A stretch of DNA of 64,000 nt from Vitellaria paradoxa (Eukaryota > Streptophyta > Magnoliopsida > Ericales > Sapotaceae): the NCBI GenBank assembly GCA_019916065.1, contig CM034238.1:3374199-3438198 (forward strand), read 5' to 3'. Shown here one piece after another: positions 32,465-44,180 of this stretch (position 1 is the stretch's first letter; every line of letters begins with the position of its first letter). The position numbers and the translations under genes were made by a program. A model generated the notes under the pieces. That model searched no databases. It was not told the origin of the DNA and saw nothing but the letters and a program-made list of their open reading frames with translations.

Positions 32465-33233
32465 CTGAATGCTGGGCATTTTGACCCCACTAGGCATGTG
32501 TGGTGTAATTTATACAGGGTTAAGTTGATTTGAAACTTTTTTATCGAAATGAGTTGGAATTCGTTTACTGCGGAAACGAATCTAAGTTAAATGATTTCGT
32601 TTGCTCAGATAACGATTTTGCTTTAAGCCCCCCATTTGCACTTCCGGCAAGATAAGCGTAATTATTTGAAATGTAAAATTAATTAAATTAATAAAATTAT
32701 GTTAAAAAGAATTATATATTTTATTAAATTCAACTAATTGTTTAAAAATTAATAAAATTAAATATTTTATGAAAATAAAAAATTAATAATTATAAATAAA
32801 ATTATATTTTCAAATGCAATTTAAGTTTTTATTTAAAAAAACGATAATGAAAAACAAAAAATAAAAAACGTAAACAAATAAAGATAAACAAAGACAAAAA
32901 AATATAGCGATACCAAATGATCCCTACATAAACAATTTTCACCTAACTTTCTCTAGCAATACATTTTTTAACATAACTCTTGTTTCTTTGCAAATAAATA
33001 TAATAGTTTATCGATTTTAATTCAATTTTCTTAAGATATTATTTGAATAATTAATTTAAAATAAAATATTATATAAAAAATTAGTGAGATAAAAAATTAG
33101 TTTTTAATCTTAATTACTTTATTTTTTTACAATTTTAAAAGTTTATGTTGGATAATTAAAAAATATTGACGATTTTTAGATAAGTTAGTCGAAATTAAAA
33201 AATAATAATAAATATCCTTAGGATTCAAAAAAA
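32465..33233. mobile_element. Left arm only of the 2.5-kb foldback element
   Basis: Begins GGCATTTTGACCC at 32475 after ctgaatgctg (32465-32474) and matches 3153 to about 3905 of the full element. It stops at about 33233, where the last bases of the PTEN2 P-loop exon begin. Loop and right arm are missing. Confidence 0.8.
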
Positions 33234-36200
33234 TATTGAAGGTGGGATTTTGTAATATGTGGCACTAAGTGTTGGCAATGGGTATATTGAAAAGTTTTAT
33301 TATATCTTTTGGTTCCACCGCTAGTCTTCTGAATGCCCTAGTGCATTTGCATCTGCCTGCAGTTATTTCCTACAGCTGAGGAATCCATTGATTACTACAA
33401 CCAGAAAAGATGTACCGATGGAAAAGGGCTTGTGCTTCCAAGTCAGATTGTCAGTCTGTCTACTCTTTTGATCTTCCTTTAGAAGTTGCCTTTTATTTTA
33501 TTTTACTTTTTGCTGAGCTTCTTTACTTCTTATCTGATGAGTGTATCTTCCCCCTGCTTTGACAGAGGTATGTCAAATATTTCGAAAGAGTCCTAACATA
33601 TTTCAATGGAGAAAACCAGCCTGGGCGAAGGTATATTTCTAGCTGGGCATGCCTCAAACATTTCTTTTCTTTTTCCACGTTGAAAAACTATGTAGTGTCA
33701 TCAGCATGACAGAAATTTCAATCTCAATGTTGGGGGTTTATCTTCAATTAGAAGACAGGTCTTCAATGGACTGAAAATTGACTTTGTAGCCAACGCCTTG
33801 TTGGGATCTAATGCTTTGTTGACTTGAACTAAATTGCACTTGTGCAGATGCATGCTTGGGGGGTTCCCGCTTCACCGGTGCCCTTATTGGATTAGGCCCT
33901 CTATCACTGTCTCTGATCATAATGGTATGCTTCTTTCTGTCACTGCCATTTGCAGCTAATGATTCTTCCATCTTATGTTTGAATTTGGCTTATGATTCCT
34001 ATTTTGTTAGATTTGTTTTAGTCTCTCTTAATTGCTTATCTTAAATTTGAGTGCCTTGCTAACACGGACCCAAATACATTTGTGAAAATGGCTGACTTTG
34101 CAATATAATTATGTATAAAACTTTATTTTATGCATAATGCTGTATAAAAATACCCTTTTGTCTTATATATATATATATATATATATAAGTAAATTAAATA
34201 GCCATTTTATCTTTAAAAAATGAAGTAATTAATTAAGTAATATGAAATTTAGGTGTGTCCTTGTAACGTAAGAGTTTGATGCATCCAAATACTAACTGCA
34301 GATGACGCTCGTGTACCTGTGTCCACGTACTGTAGTGGCCTAACTGGCTTGCATATGCATATATTATATATAACTGATTTATCCTAGAACTTATGGTAAG
34401 TTGCCATGGTGATTCTCGTTAGTCTCTCTCTCTTCCCCATGTAATTGCCCTGGGTCCTGATTAGTTATATGGGTAGGAGAATAGCAGTATGCCTTCTTAG
34501 GTGACTTCGAGTGGGAAGGTTTCTTGCAATTTTTTTCTGATCGTCTTACTATGTATGGTAAAATTTGCTTGGAGGACCTCGATTTGGTTGTTTCCTTGCA
34601 TTGTGGAACACCAATTTACAATCTAATTAAGCAGTTGGGTGCCCTTTTTTTGAGATAGTTTATTTGAATTTTAATATTGTTTCAAATGTGCATACAGATG
34701 TTATTATATTTGAAACCTTTTATGGTCAAATGAAGAATTGATTCTCTTTTGGTTCTGTTGGAGCTATGGTGATATCTTACCATTATTCCTGTAAACCTTT
34801 ATCTCATCTTTTTCAAGTTGAATAATTTAGGGTGTTTATAAACAATTGCTGCAAATATTCTTTTATTATATCTTCTCGACATTCCTAATAGAATAGCCTG
34901 TATTTATATCCTTTTCTATATTAGCTTGATTTGTACCAGCTGAACTTAATTTGACAGTGTTTGTATTATGATTGCAACAGTCAGTATATCTTGATTCCAG
35001 TTTACGGATCTTAATGCTTGGCATGGGTTTGCAACTTGTATGGACTTAAAAAACAATGTGATCTGTGCTTCAATCATCTAGAGAACCATTAATATGCTAA
35101 GAGTCATATCTATTGGTGATCCTTTCCTGACTTGCAGGTGTTCTGTTCTCCACAAAGAAGCATCCAAGAACCAAGGATCTGTCGGTAGGTCTGTTTGATA
35201 ATAGTAGCAAACAAGCCACGGTTCTAGCATAGTGATGGCTTAGCTATAATATTGTTTGTTGATGTATTCTTCCATCCATACATATATACGCAGCCTGAAG
35301 ACTTTTGGTTCAGCGCCCCAAAAAAAGGGATCATGGTTTTTGCTCCGCCTGGTGAGCCTGGTCTGACGGAGTTGGCTGGTGATTTCAAAGTTCATTTTCA
35401 TGATCGCCAAGGAGATTTTTACTGGTAAGTATAACCCCCCTCCCTCCGTTTCCCCTACTCAAAACCTGAAAAAATAAAATAGAAGCACCTAGCTTGTATA
35501 CATTTCCATTTATGCTTTCTTAATTGTTCAATTTGTTGCTTCTGTTTTCTCTACAGCTGGTTAAACACAACAATGATCGAGAACAGAAAAATTCTTAGCA
35601 CGAGTGATCTTGATGGGTTTGACAAGGTAACATCACATTTTAACTCAAGGAAATGGATTGTCCACCCTGGCAATACCTTTGGGCTTCATTTTTACAACAA
35701 GGGATTTCAAATCAATAAATTTGATTTTAAATTATATTAAAATATAAGAGTGCGTTAGGTTACATATTATTACACGGAAGATCTGCCACTATTTCCTGGA
35801 ATAATGGAGGCACAATGATACTGGATTGCAAATAATTCATGGTCCATCATGTTAAACCATTCAAAGCTACAATGAAATCCCTATATAAACTAACAAAATT
35901 ATATTTGAACAAGATTTACTTTCTTTCATATGTCTAATTGTTTTTAACGTGTCGTTGAATTTTAGCACATTTTTTAGCCATTTTCACTCTATTATATGTG
36001 TGTAGAGGAAATTGCCATCTCCTGGATTTCAAGTTGAGGTTGTGCTTGTGGACCATAATGGGAATGTTCTAACAAGGCCTCACAGTGAACCGGCTCCTGA
36101 TAAATCAGTTGCAAGTTCAGGTGTCACTCCTGCCCCTGTTGCTGGGGATGCCGCCACCACAAACCCAAACAAAGATTCGGAAAGCAACGAGAAGGATGAC

Positions 36201-36548
36201 GTGTTCTCTGATGGTGAGGCTGACGAAACAGGGTCTTCAAAAAGCAGACGACCAACAGCTTCTTCTGAAGCCAGAGGAACTGCGGATGCAAAGGCCTCCA
36301 ATTCTGAAACTACGACTAAATCAAGCCAAGTAGCAAGTTTGACTCGCGAGGCTCAGCAAATATCTCTGGGCGAAGCAAGTTCCATGCAAAGCCATCCTAC
36401 TAGCGAGCCGAGAAGTGGTGCCACTGGGGCAGTTCCGCCTGGCCCCGAGGTCCCTAACCCAATAGGAGAGGTAAGTGAATTCAAGGCAATGGCAGCTGAT
36501 GCATCGGTTTTCACATTCGGGGACGAGGAAGACTATGAAAGTGATTGA
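33234..36548 (+). pseudogene. PTEN2: PTEN2-like gene, 3' part with open spliced frame (copy 2)
   Basis: Only the last codons of the P-loop exon remain (33234-33241). The following seven exons are intact: 33363-33449, 33566-33630, 33848-33924, 35138-35184, 35294-35424, 35557-35626 and 36006-36548. They have GT/AG borders and sum to 1020 bases, giving an open frame of 339 codons plus stop. This covers the end of the phosphatase domain, the whole C2 domain (membrane-binding in PTEN proteins) and the acidic tail ending FGDEEDYESD. It has GT after DHN-G, C4A7 and AGAAAAATT where the other two copies are broken. The catalytic P-loop and N-terminus are absent, so no phosphatase activity is expected, and I see no promoter. 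It is the best preserved of the three copies and has no Pack-MULE in its first intron. Confidence 0.88.
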
Positions 36549-37068
36549 AGGAAGGTCTTGCATTGATGGTTTGGACACAAGATCTGTATATAGATTCTGT
36601 AAGCTTATAGTGCCCACTTGTCTTCCAAAAATGACACTTTGATTCCATTAATTTTATTTTCAAATGTTCCAACTCCAAGTCTGGTTCTGGCTTTTATTGT
36701 TTATGGGAATCAGAAGTCAGCTGGAGCTGGGAATTCCTGTTTGCATAAATTTGTGATGTTTTTATCAAATTCGAAGTTGTTGAATGGACTGTAATTTATT
36801 TCTTACGTGTTAATACCATGAATTTACTGTCGATATTGTTGTGGTTGTGGTTTTGGTTTAAGAATATTTTTCTTATTTATGCTTTTGCAATTTGCATGCA
36901 ACGTTAAGTAACCCAGCAAATGATACTCTAGAGTGGAAAATTAAAAATTCCCCTTATTGCTATCTTTCGTGATTTACTAACCCCACCTTAAACATGAAAG
37001 AAAAAATTTGTTAAAATTATATATTATTACAAGAAAAGTGGGACCACCAGGCACGAGATTCCTCCACT
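36549..37068. other. Native PTEN2 3' flank, no gene
   Basis: Runs from the PTEN2 stop through ccaactccaagtctggttct and gtggttgtggttttggttta to gcacgagattcctccactac. It probably contains the 3' UTR. This is the only copy in the window with an uninterrupted PTEN2-to-UGT spacer. Confidence 0.6.
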
Positions 37069-37717
37069 ACGCTCTGTAGGGATGTCAACGGGGCGGGTAT
37101 GGGGTGGGTATGGGACGGGTATGACCTTCTCCGTCCCCGTCCCCGTTTAACAATAACCTTACCCGTCCCCGTCCCGTCCCCATCCCCGTTTCGGGGAAAA
37201 AAATTTTTCCCATACCCGTCCCCACAAAATAATGAATTCCCCATCCCCATTCCCGTTTACCCGCTAAGTATATTAATTATTACAAATTATATATTATATG
37301 TATAAAATAAATATTTAAAAATATTATATATATTAAATAAAAAAATATATTACATATATATATTAAATAAAAATTAAAAATATATATATAATATTTGACT
37401 TTGACTGATGCACTTAACCAAAGATGAAGTGGTCTTTATTTATAATCTCACAAGACCTTCACTTCTTTGTGAGAAACCGATGTGGGACTTCTAAATGAGT
37501 CACCACGCCAACAAAATTAACCAAAAATATTTAAACGGGTACGGGGCGGGGTGGGGACTATCGTACCCGTCCCCGTCCCCATACCCGTGTGGGTAACATT
37601 TCAAATCTCCATACCCGTCCCCGTCCCCGCTATTAACATCCCCATACCCTCCCCGAACGGGACGGGTGAAACGGATACCTACCGGGTACGGATATATTTG
37701 ACATCCCTAACGCTCTG
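37069..37717. mobile_element. Complete 633-bp non-autonomous hAT element
   Basis: The element spans 37077-37709, with TIRs TAGGGATGTCAA and TTGACATCCCTA and the 8-bp direct repeat acgctctg (37069-37076, 37710-37717). GC-rich GGGTATGGG/CCCGTCCCC runs lie inside each end, with an AT-rich middle and a segment holding gagaaaccgatgtgggactt. No transposase. Empty sites survive near 15976 and 53399. The right part of its duplicate is at 1-294. Confidence 0.92.
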
Positions 37718-38493
37718 GCCTATGGAAAAGCCACGAGCGAGCGTAATCGTCGACACATTTCTCGAGCTTGAATCGCCGGCGATCGATTATCTCCGTAGAG
37801 TACGTGGGATGAGTCCTTCGATCTATCCAGTGGGGCCTATACTTAACCCGGACCGGGTCGGACCAGCGACCCGACTTGACCGAGTGGCTGGACTATCAGC
37901 CCCCGCCGTGGGTGGTTTTTCTCTGTTTTGGGAGCCGGGGAGGGTTTGAAGAGGAACAAGTGAAAGAGATAGCGAGAGGAGTGTAGCTTAGCGGTTTCCG
38001 GTTCTTGTGGTGTCTCCAGCAGCCTCTGGCGAAAGCGGTGGAGTTCCCCACGGATTACGCGGTGGGGGAGGAGCCGCCGGAAGGGTTTTTGGATCGGACG
38101 GGCGAGAAGGGGAAGGTGGTGAGTTGGTGGGTCAGGCAGGCGGAGGTGCTGTCCCACACGGCAGTGGGTGATTTCGTTTCTCACTGTGGGTGGAATTCAA
38201 TCCTGGAGAGCTTGTGGCACGGGGTTCCAATTGCGACCTGGCCAATATACGCGGAGCAACAGATGAATGCGTTCCAAATGGCGAGAGAGTTGGACTTGGC
38301 GGCGGAGATTTCGTTAGATTACCGTCAAGACACAAGCGAAGGAGCTGTTGCAGTGGTGACGGCTGCGGAGGTAGAGATGGGAATAAGAAGGGTGATGGAT
38401 AGCGGAGGGTTGAATGCAAAGGCGAGAAAGGTGGAGAAATGCAGAATGGCAATTGGGGGAAGGGAAGGTCACCAGAACCCAGGCAGCAGCTAA
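37718..38493 (+). pseudogene. UGT71-like 3' fragment (long form, copy 5)
   Basis: The best preserved UGT fragment. The second half (from about 38005) is one open frame to the stop at 38491-38493. It contains a full PSPG box from WVRQAEVLSH through [20 protein letters not shown] to YAEQQMNAF, then the C-terminal helix region ([13 protein letters not shown]). It still lacks the N-terminal acceptor half. It has one frame change between IYPVGPIL and EWLDYQPP and an in-frame TAG after EIARGV (37983-37985). Its left edge is the hAT target duplication. Pseudogene. Confidence 0.85.
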
Positions 38494-38610
38494 ACTTTTA
38501 TACAAAATTTGCAAAAAATAATATAAATATATAAGCTAGTTTAGTGATAATTTAGAATAGAAAAATAATTTTTTTCTTTATTATTTCTTTCCCTTCACAA
38601 ATTCAAACTC

Positions 38611-38805
38611 AAAGTATAATTATAATAAATAGTTTCCTATTTGCTTTGGGTTTCCTATTTGCTTTAGGAAATTGATCCACCTAAATCCAAATCCAAAGTA
38701 TAATCATAATAAATAGTTTCCTATTTACTTTAGAAAATTGATCCACCTAAATCCAAATCTAAAGTATAATCATAATAAATAGTTTCCTATTTCTATTTGT
38801 TTTAA
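38611..38805 (+). repeat. Tandem 66-bp-type repeats upstream of CAF1 copy 5
   Basis: Three units as at 1194, with the short tttcctatttgct duplication in the first. Between the UGT stop and this array lies about 120 bp of AT-rich sequence that the short-form copies lack. Confidence 0.82.
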
Positions 38806-38917
38806 GAAACTTAACCACTTTATATATTATACCTGTCCAGCCCTTGAAGCTCCAAAAAAAATTTAAACAAAATAGTGAGTTTTGCTTTCGCAACAAGAAA
38901 TAGAAACAAGAGCAAAG

Positions 38918-39823
38918 ATGGAGAGAGAATTAATGATGATAAAGACAATATGGCGCAAAAATTTAGAATTTGAATTCTCTCAGATGGAATCTATGTTACT
39001 TTCGCACAATTTCATCGCCATTGATACGGAGTTTCCAGGATTTCTTCACAATTTGCCGAGAGATGCTTCTGAATCACAGTGATATGAGGATTTGAAGTTC
39101 AACGTTGATCATGTGAAGCTTATTCAACTGGGTTTGACATTGTTCGACGACGAAAGCAATCTCGGTGGGACATGGCAAATCAATTTCTGCGATTTTGATG
39201 TGGATGTAGACCCTCTAAGATGCAAGGCAAGCAAGAGGTTCGATTTCAAGAAGAACAGAAAAGAAGGTGTTGATAGTGCAGTATTTGAAGAGAAATTCAA
39301 GCGAATGCTGTTGAGTCACAAAGGAATTAAGTGGGTGACGTTTCACGGGTTATATGATTTGGGCTATTTAATTTGACTACTAATTCGAACAGAAATTCCT
39401 AATTCTCTGATGGAGTTCGCTGATATGGCGTGGACTCTGTTTGGTGGTGTTTATGATGTCAAGTTCATGGCCAAGTACTGCCATGTAATCGTGGTCGATG
39501 TTGATTTTATGGGATTGGAAAGACTCTCAAATATACTGAATGTTAAAAGAGTGGGAGAAGCCCACTAAGCTGGTTCTGATAGTCTTGACTGCTGCTGTGT
39601 TCTTGAAGATGGTTAGGGTCTCTCGTTTGATAACTCCAAATTTTGAAGGGCTATGTATGGAATTAGTGTTAAGATATAGTGTAGGTGGTCGTATTATCGA
39701 GGTCCTATTCTTCATTCCCCGCCATCAGTACTTTTGATACCAGCACCGCCACAAATGCCTACTTGCTTTGCAGAACCAACACCCTGGTTACATGGCATTG
39801 CTTCCGCGTTCATCTGCCATTGA
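38918..39823 (+). pseudogene. CAF1/POP2-like pseudogene (copy 5)
   Basis: CAF1 frame with the usual ATG and a sound motif I (IAIDTEFPG). Three nonsense codons interrupt it: Q-stop-Y (CGA to TGA, 39080), I-stop-L (CGA to TGA, 39374) and H-stop-A (CAA to TAA, 39566). A frameshift follows in the SDSLLT segment and another near 39650. All three stops are C-to-T changes relative to the intact copies. Motif II and the remaining domain are still recognisable (KWVTFHGLYDLGYL). Non-functional. Confidence 0.88.
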
Positions 39824-40558
39824 CATAGCATACATATAAATATATATAGGACCATTTGTGCAGTGTATGATTAGTCTTTATAGGTTTGTTTTGCGTTCGA
39901 TACCCTTTTCAGGGTCTAGTGTACGTTTAGTTGCATAAAGAAAATTGTAAATGAAATTTTTTGTGCCTTCAGTAAAAATTTAAAATTTTTAGTAATTATT
40001 AATAATTTTGGTTGTTTGATGAAAAGTTAAAGAAATTTTAATAACTTTTAAAAAAGTTTTAGTATTTTTTTATTGTTTAGTGAAAATTTAAAGAAATTTC
40101 AGTAACTGCTACTCTGAAGTGTTGCCCAACGGAGAGAGAGAGAGAGAGAAAAAAAAAGAAAAAAGAAAAGAAAATCATTCATGCATATTACAAACACACA
40201 CACACAGAATTCCCAATTCCCATTCTAATTAACAAAAAAATTGATACTCTTTTGTCTAACAAGGAAATGGGGTAAAGTATAAATGCCTAGTTCAATACAA
40301 ACGATTCAACAAATTCTATTTTCACCCGCATTAATAGATGAGCATCGTCTATAGACACAATCACGCATACAACAAACTTCGGTAAGGAGGACAAAAATTA
40401 CAAAGCTAAGAATTAACTGCAATTTTCCCAATTGAAGAAGCGAACTACTACAAATATCTACATATATATATATATATATATATAATTGTTATGCGAAGGG
40501 AAAAAAATTACCTCCAAGGTCACAGAGGAATCTGGGTTTGGAGTTTTGGCGAGAAGAA
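39824..40558. other. CAF1 3' flank with simple repeats, no gene
   Basis: Duplicate of 2405-3142, with (GA)n near 40134, (CA)n near 40195 and (TA)n near 40462-40484. No coding sequence. Confidence 0.65.
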
Positions 40559-43082
40559 CTGAATGCTGGGCATTTTGACCCCACTAGGCATGTGTGGTGT
40601 AATTTATACAGGGTTAAGTTGATTTGAAACTTTTTTATCGAAATGAGTTGGAATTCGTTTACTGCGGAAACTGAATCTAAGTTAAATGATTTCGTTTGCT
40701 CAGATAACGATTTTGCTTTAAGCCCCCCATTTGCACTTCCATTTGCACTTCCGGCAAGATAAGCATGATTATTTGAAATGTAAAATTAATTAAATTAATA
40801 AAATTACGTTAAAAAGAATTATATATTTTATTAAATTCAACTAATTGTTTAAAATTTAATAAAATTAAATATTTTATGAAAATAAAAATTAATAATTATA
40901 AATAAAATTATATTTTCAAATGCAATTTCAATTTTTATTTAAAAAAAATGATAATGAAAATAAAAAATAGAAAACGTAAACAAATAAAGATAAACAAAGA
41001 CAAAAAAATATAGCGTTACCAAATGATCCCTGCATAAACAATTTTCACCTAGCTTTCTCTAGCAATACATTTTTTAACATACCTCCTGTTTTTTTTTGCA
41101 AATAAATATAATAGTTTATCAATTTTAATTCAATTTTCTTAAGATATTATTTGAATAATTAATTTAAAATAAAATATTATATAAAAATTAGTGAGATAAA
41201 AAAATTAGTTTTTAATCTTAATTACTTTATTTTTTTACAATTTTAAAAGTTTATGTTGGATAATTAAAAAATATTCACGATTTTTAGATAAGTTAGTCGA
41301 CATTAAAAAAAATAATAAATATCCTTAGAATTCAAAAAAATTTTAGATAATTTTATTTATTAATTAAAAATATTTACATTTTTTAGATAAGTAATTCAAA
41401 AGTTAAAAAAATTAATAATAAGTACACTTAAAATTCAAAAGTTAATTTCATTTATCAATTAAAAATATTTAGTTATGTTTTCATTTTTTTAAATGAAAAT
41501 TGAAAATGTAATTTTATTTACAATTAGTAATTTTTAATCTTAATAAAATATTTAATTTTATTAGTTTTTAAATGATTAATTGAATTTAATAAAATATATT
41601 TTATATTAACTTAATTAATTAGATTAATTAAATTAAATTAATCAACTAATTTAATTTAATTTAAAAAAATTAATTCAATAAATATAAATATATAAAATTA
41701 TAATTTAATTATATTATTTATTAAAAATAGTTGAACAAACATATTTCATAATAATTGAAATAATTTAATTATGATATTTATTAAAAAAGATTTAATAAAA
41801 TATATTTAACATTAAATAAATAAATTACATCACTAATTAAATTTAATTATTTATTTAAAATAATTTAACAAAATATATTCGTGTTAATTAAATTATTTAA
41901 ATTAATAAATAATAAATTTAAACTACTGATAAATAAGTTCAAAATTAATCTAATCATGCAATTAAAAATTAAATTAAATTAGTTGATTAATTTAATTTAA
42001 TTAATCTAATCAATTAAGTTAATATAAATATATTTTATTAAATTCAATTAATTGTTTAAAAACTAAAAAAAATTAAAAATTTTATTAAAATAAAAAATTA
42101 CTAATTATAAACAAAGTTACATTTTCGAACATAATTTCAGTTTTCATTTAAAAAAATGATAACAAAACTAATATTTTTAATTGATAAATAAAATTAATTT
42201 TTGAATTATAAGTGTATTTATTATTAATTTTTTTAACTTTTGAATTACTTAGCTTAAAATTGTAAGTAGTTTTTAATTAGTAATTAAAATTATCTAAAAA
42301 ATTTTTGAATCCTAAGGTTATTTATTATCTTTTTTTTTTAATTTCGCCTGACAATTTTAAAAAACGTGAATATTTTTTTAATTATCTAACATAAACTTTT
42401 AAAATTGCAAAAAAATAAAGTAATTAAGATTAAAAACTAATTTTTGTTTTTATCTCACTAATTTTTTATGTAATATTTTATTTTAAATTAATTATTCAAA
42501 TAATATCTAAACAAATTGCATTAAAATAGACAAGCTATTACATTTATTTGCAAGGAAACCAGAGTTATGTTAAAAAAAGGTATTGCTAGAGAAAGTTAGG
42601 TGAAAATTATTTATTCAGGGATCATTTGGTAACGCTGTTATTTTTTTGTCTCTATCTCTCTTTATTTGTTTACGTTTTCTATTTTTTGTTTTTCATCATC
42701 GTTTTTTCTGAAATAAAAACTAAAATTACATTTGAAAATATGATTTTATTTATAATTATTAATTTTTTATTTACATAAAATATTTAATTTTATTAATTTT
42801 TAAACAATTAGTTGAATTTAATAAAATATATTTCTTTTTAATGTAATTTAATTAATTTTACATTTCAAATAATCACGCTTGTCTTGACGGAAGTGCAAAT
42901 GGGGGCTTAAATTCGTTTACCCCGAAGCAAAATCGTTACCTGAGTAAACGAAATCATTTAACTTAGATTTGTTTTCGCAGTGAACGAATTCCAACTCATT
43001 TCAGTAAAAAATTTCAAATCAACTTAACCCTGTATAAATTACATCACACATGCCTAGTTGGGTCAAAATGCCCTGAATGCTG
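40559..43082. mobile_element. 2.5-kb foldback element with 10-bp target duplication (copy 2)
   Basis: The element is 40569-43072, flanked by ctgaatgctg (40559-40568, 43073-43082). It is the duplicate of 3153-5653 with scattered one-base differences and a small extra ccatttgcacttcc repeat near 40735. Confidence 0.85.
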
Positions 43083-43364
43083 ACTGGGGAGAGATGGAAA
43101 TGTCAGAGAAACAACAGATCAAACTATGAAAACAAGACACGTTCACCAGTTAAGGGGAAAAGAAATGGGAAGGCAAATGTTCTGAATCTCTATTTGTCTG
43201 AGTTCTGTTTGCATCTCTAAACCAATCCGAATCTCTTCCTTCTGAAACTATAGGTTCGTGGAGAGAGAGAGAGAGACCAATCTGAAACTCTTCCTTCTGA
43301 AACTATAACTACGTGGGGAGGCAGAGAGAGAGAGAGAGAGAGAGAGGGGTTTAGTTTTCATTTT
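43083..43364. other. Intergenic flank with (GA)n tracts
   Basis: Duplicate of 5664-5945; GA tract lengths differ. No gene. Confidence 0.55.
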
Positions 43365-44180
43365 GAATTAAATAGTAATTTCCATTTCCAGCTTTGAAGG
43401 TCATGTCACTGTTCTTCATTTCTATTATTCATTTTCTTAAGATGATCGGCTAGTTTTTCTTGGGCCAAGGCAAGGACAATGTCCTGTCCAATGATTTCCA
43501 AGATGCCGTTCTTCATGGATTAATTTTGAGATTCTTTGGTTATCAATTGCTTGTCAATCTTAGTTGTATCTAATTACTCTTGAAATCAATGGTTCAATGT
43601 CCGATTAACACTTGTTTACATATTTTATCAATGAGTTCATAGAAGTTGCTGAATTCAGAACTCTTACTGCAAATATGTATGGGAGTTGCTAGAATTAGAT
43701 CTTCTATAGTCTTCATAATAGATTATGCACATCACTTGTTTGATCCATGACTTGTATCATTTGAAATTAATTTTCTCCAAACATTAGAGCAACTAGAATT
43801 GATGATCTATTTACTCTTGATATTTTGAAATTGATTTGGATAGGCATTAGAATTGTCTTGCCCATCTTTTTAATATCAAGTTTTAGTTAAGTTTAGTTTT
43901 CATTTCAAAACCCATTTCCAAAACCATCAAAAATTTCAAACCAGATTTTCAATTCTGTTTACCATTCATGTGAGCCATGTTTTGCCTCTTTAATCCATTT
44001 GATTCAAGCATGATTTTGCTCCCTAGATCCCTGTGGATATGACCTGGTTCTTACCAGTTAATTGTGTTACAATTAAACCTTGCACTTGGGGGAGTTTGTC
44101 TTGATTTTCCTTACTTAACACCTTTGGAATCTGAATTTGCATCTTTATTTACATTTGAGAGTGAGGTAATTAAGCAAACA
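43365..44180. mobile_element. Possible LTR-retrotransposon remnant (duplicate)
   Basis: Near-identical to 5946-6755, including tccctgtggatatgacctgg and the gcacttgggggag segment. No frame. Confidence 0.33.
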
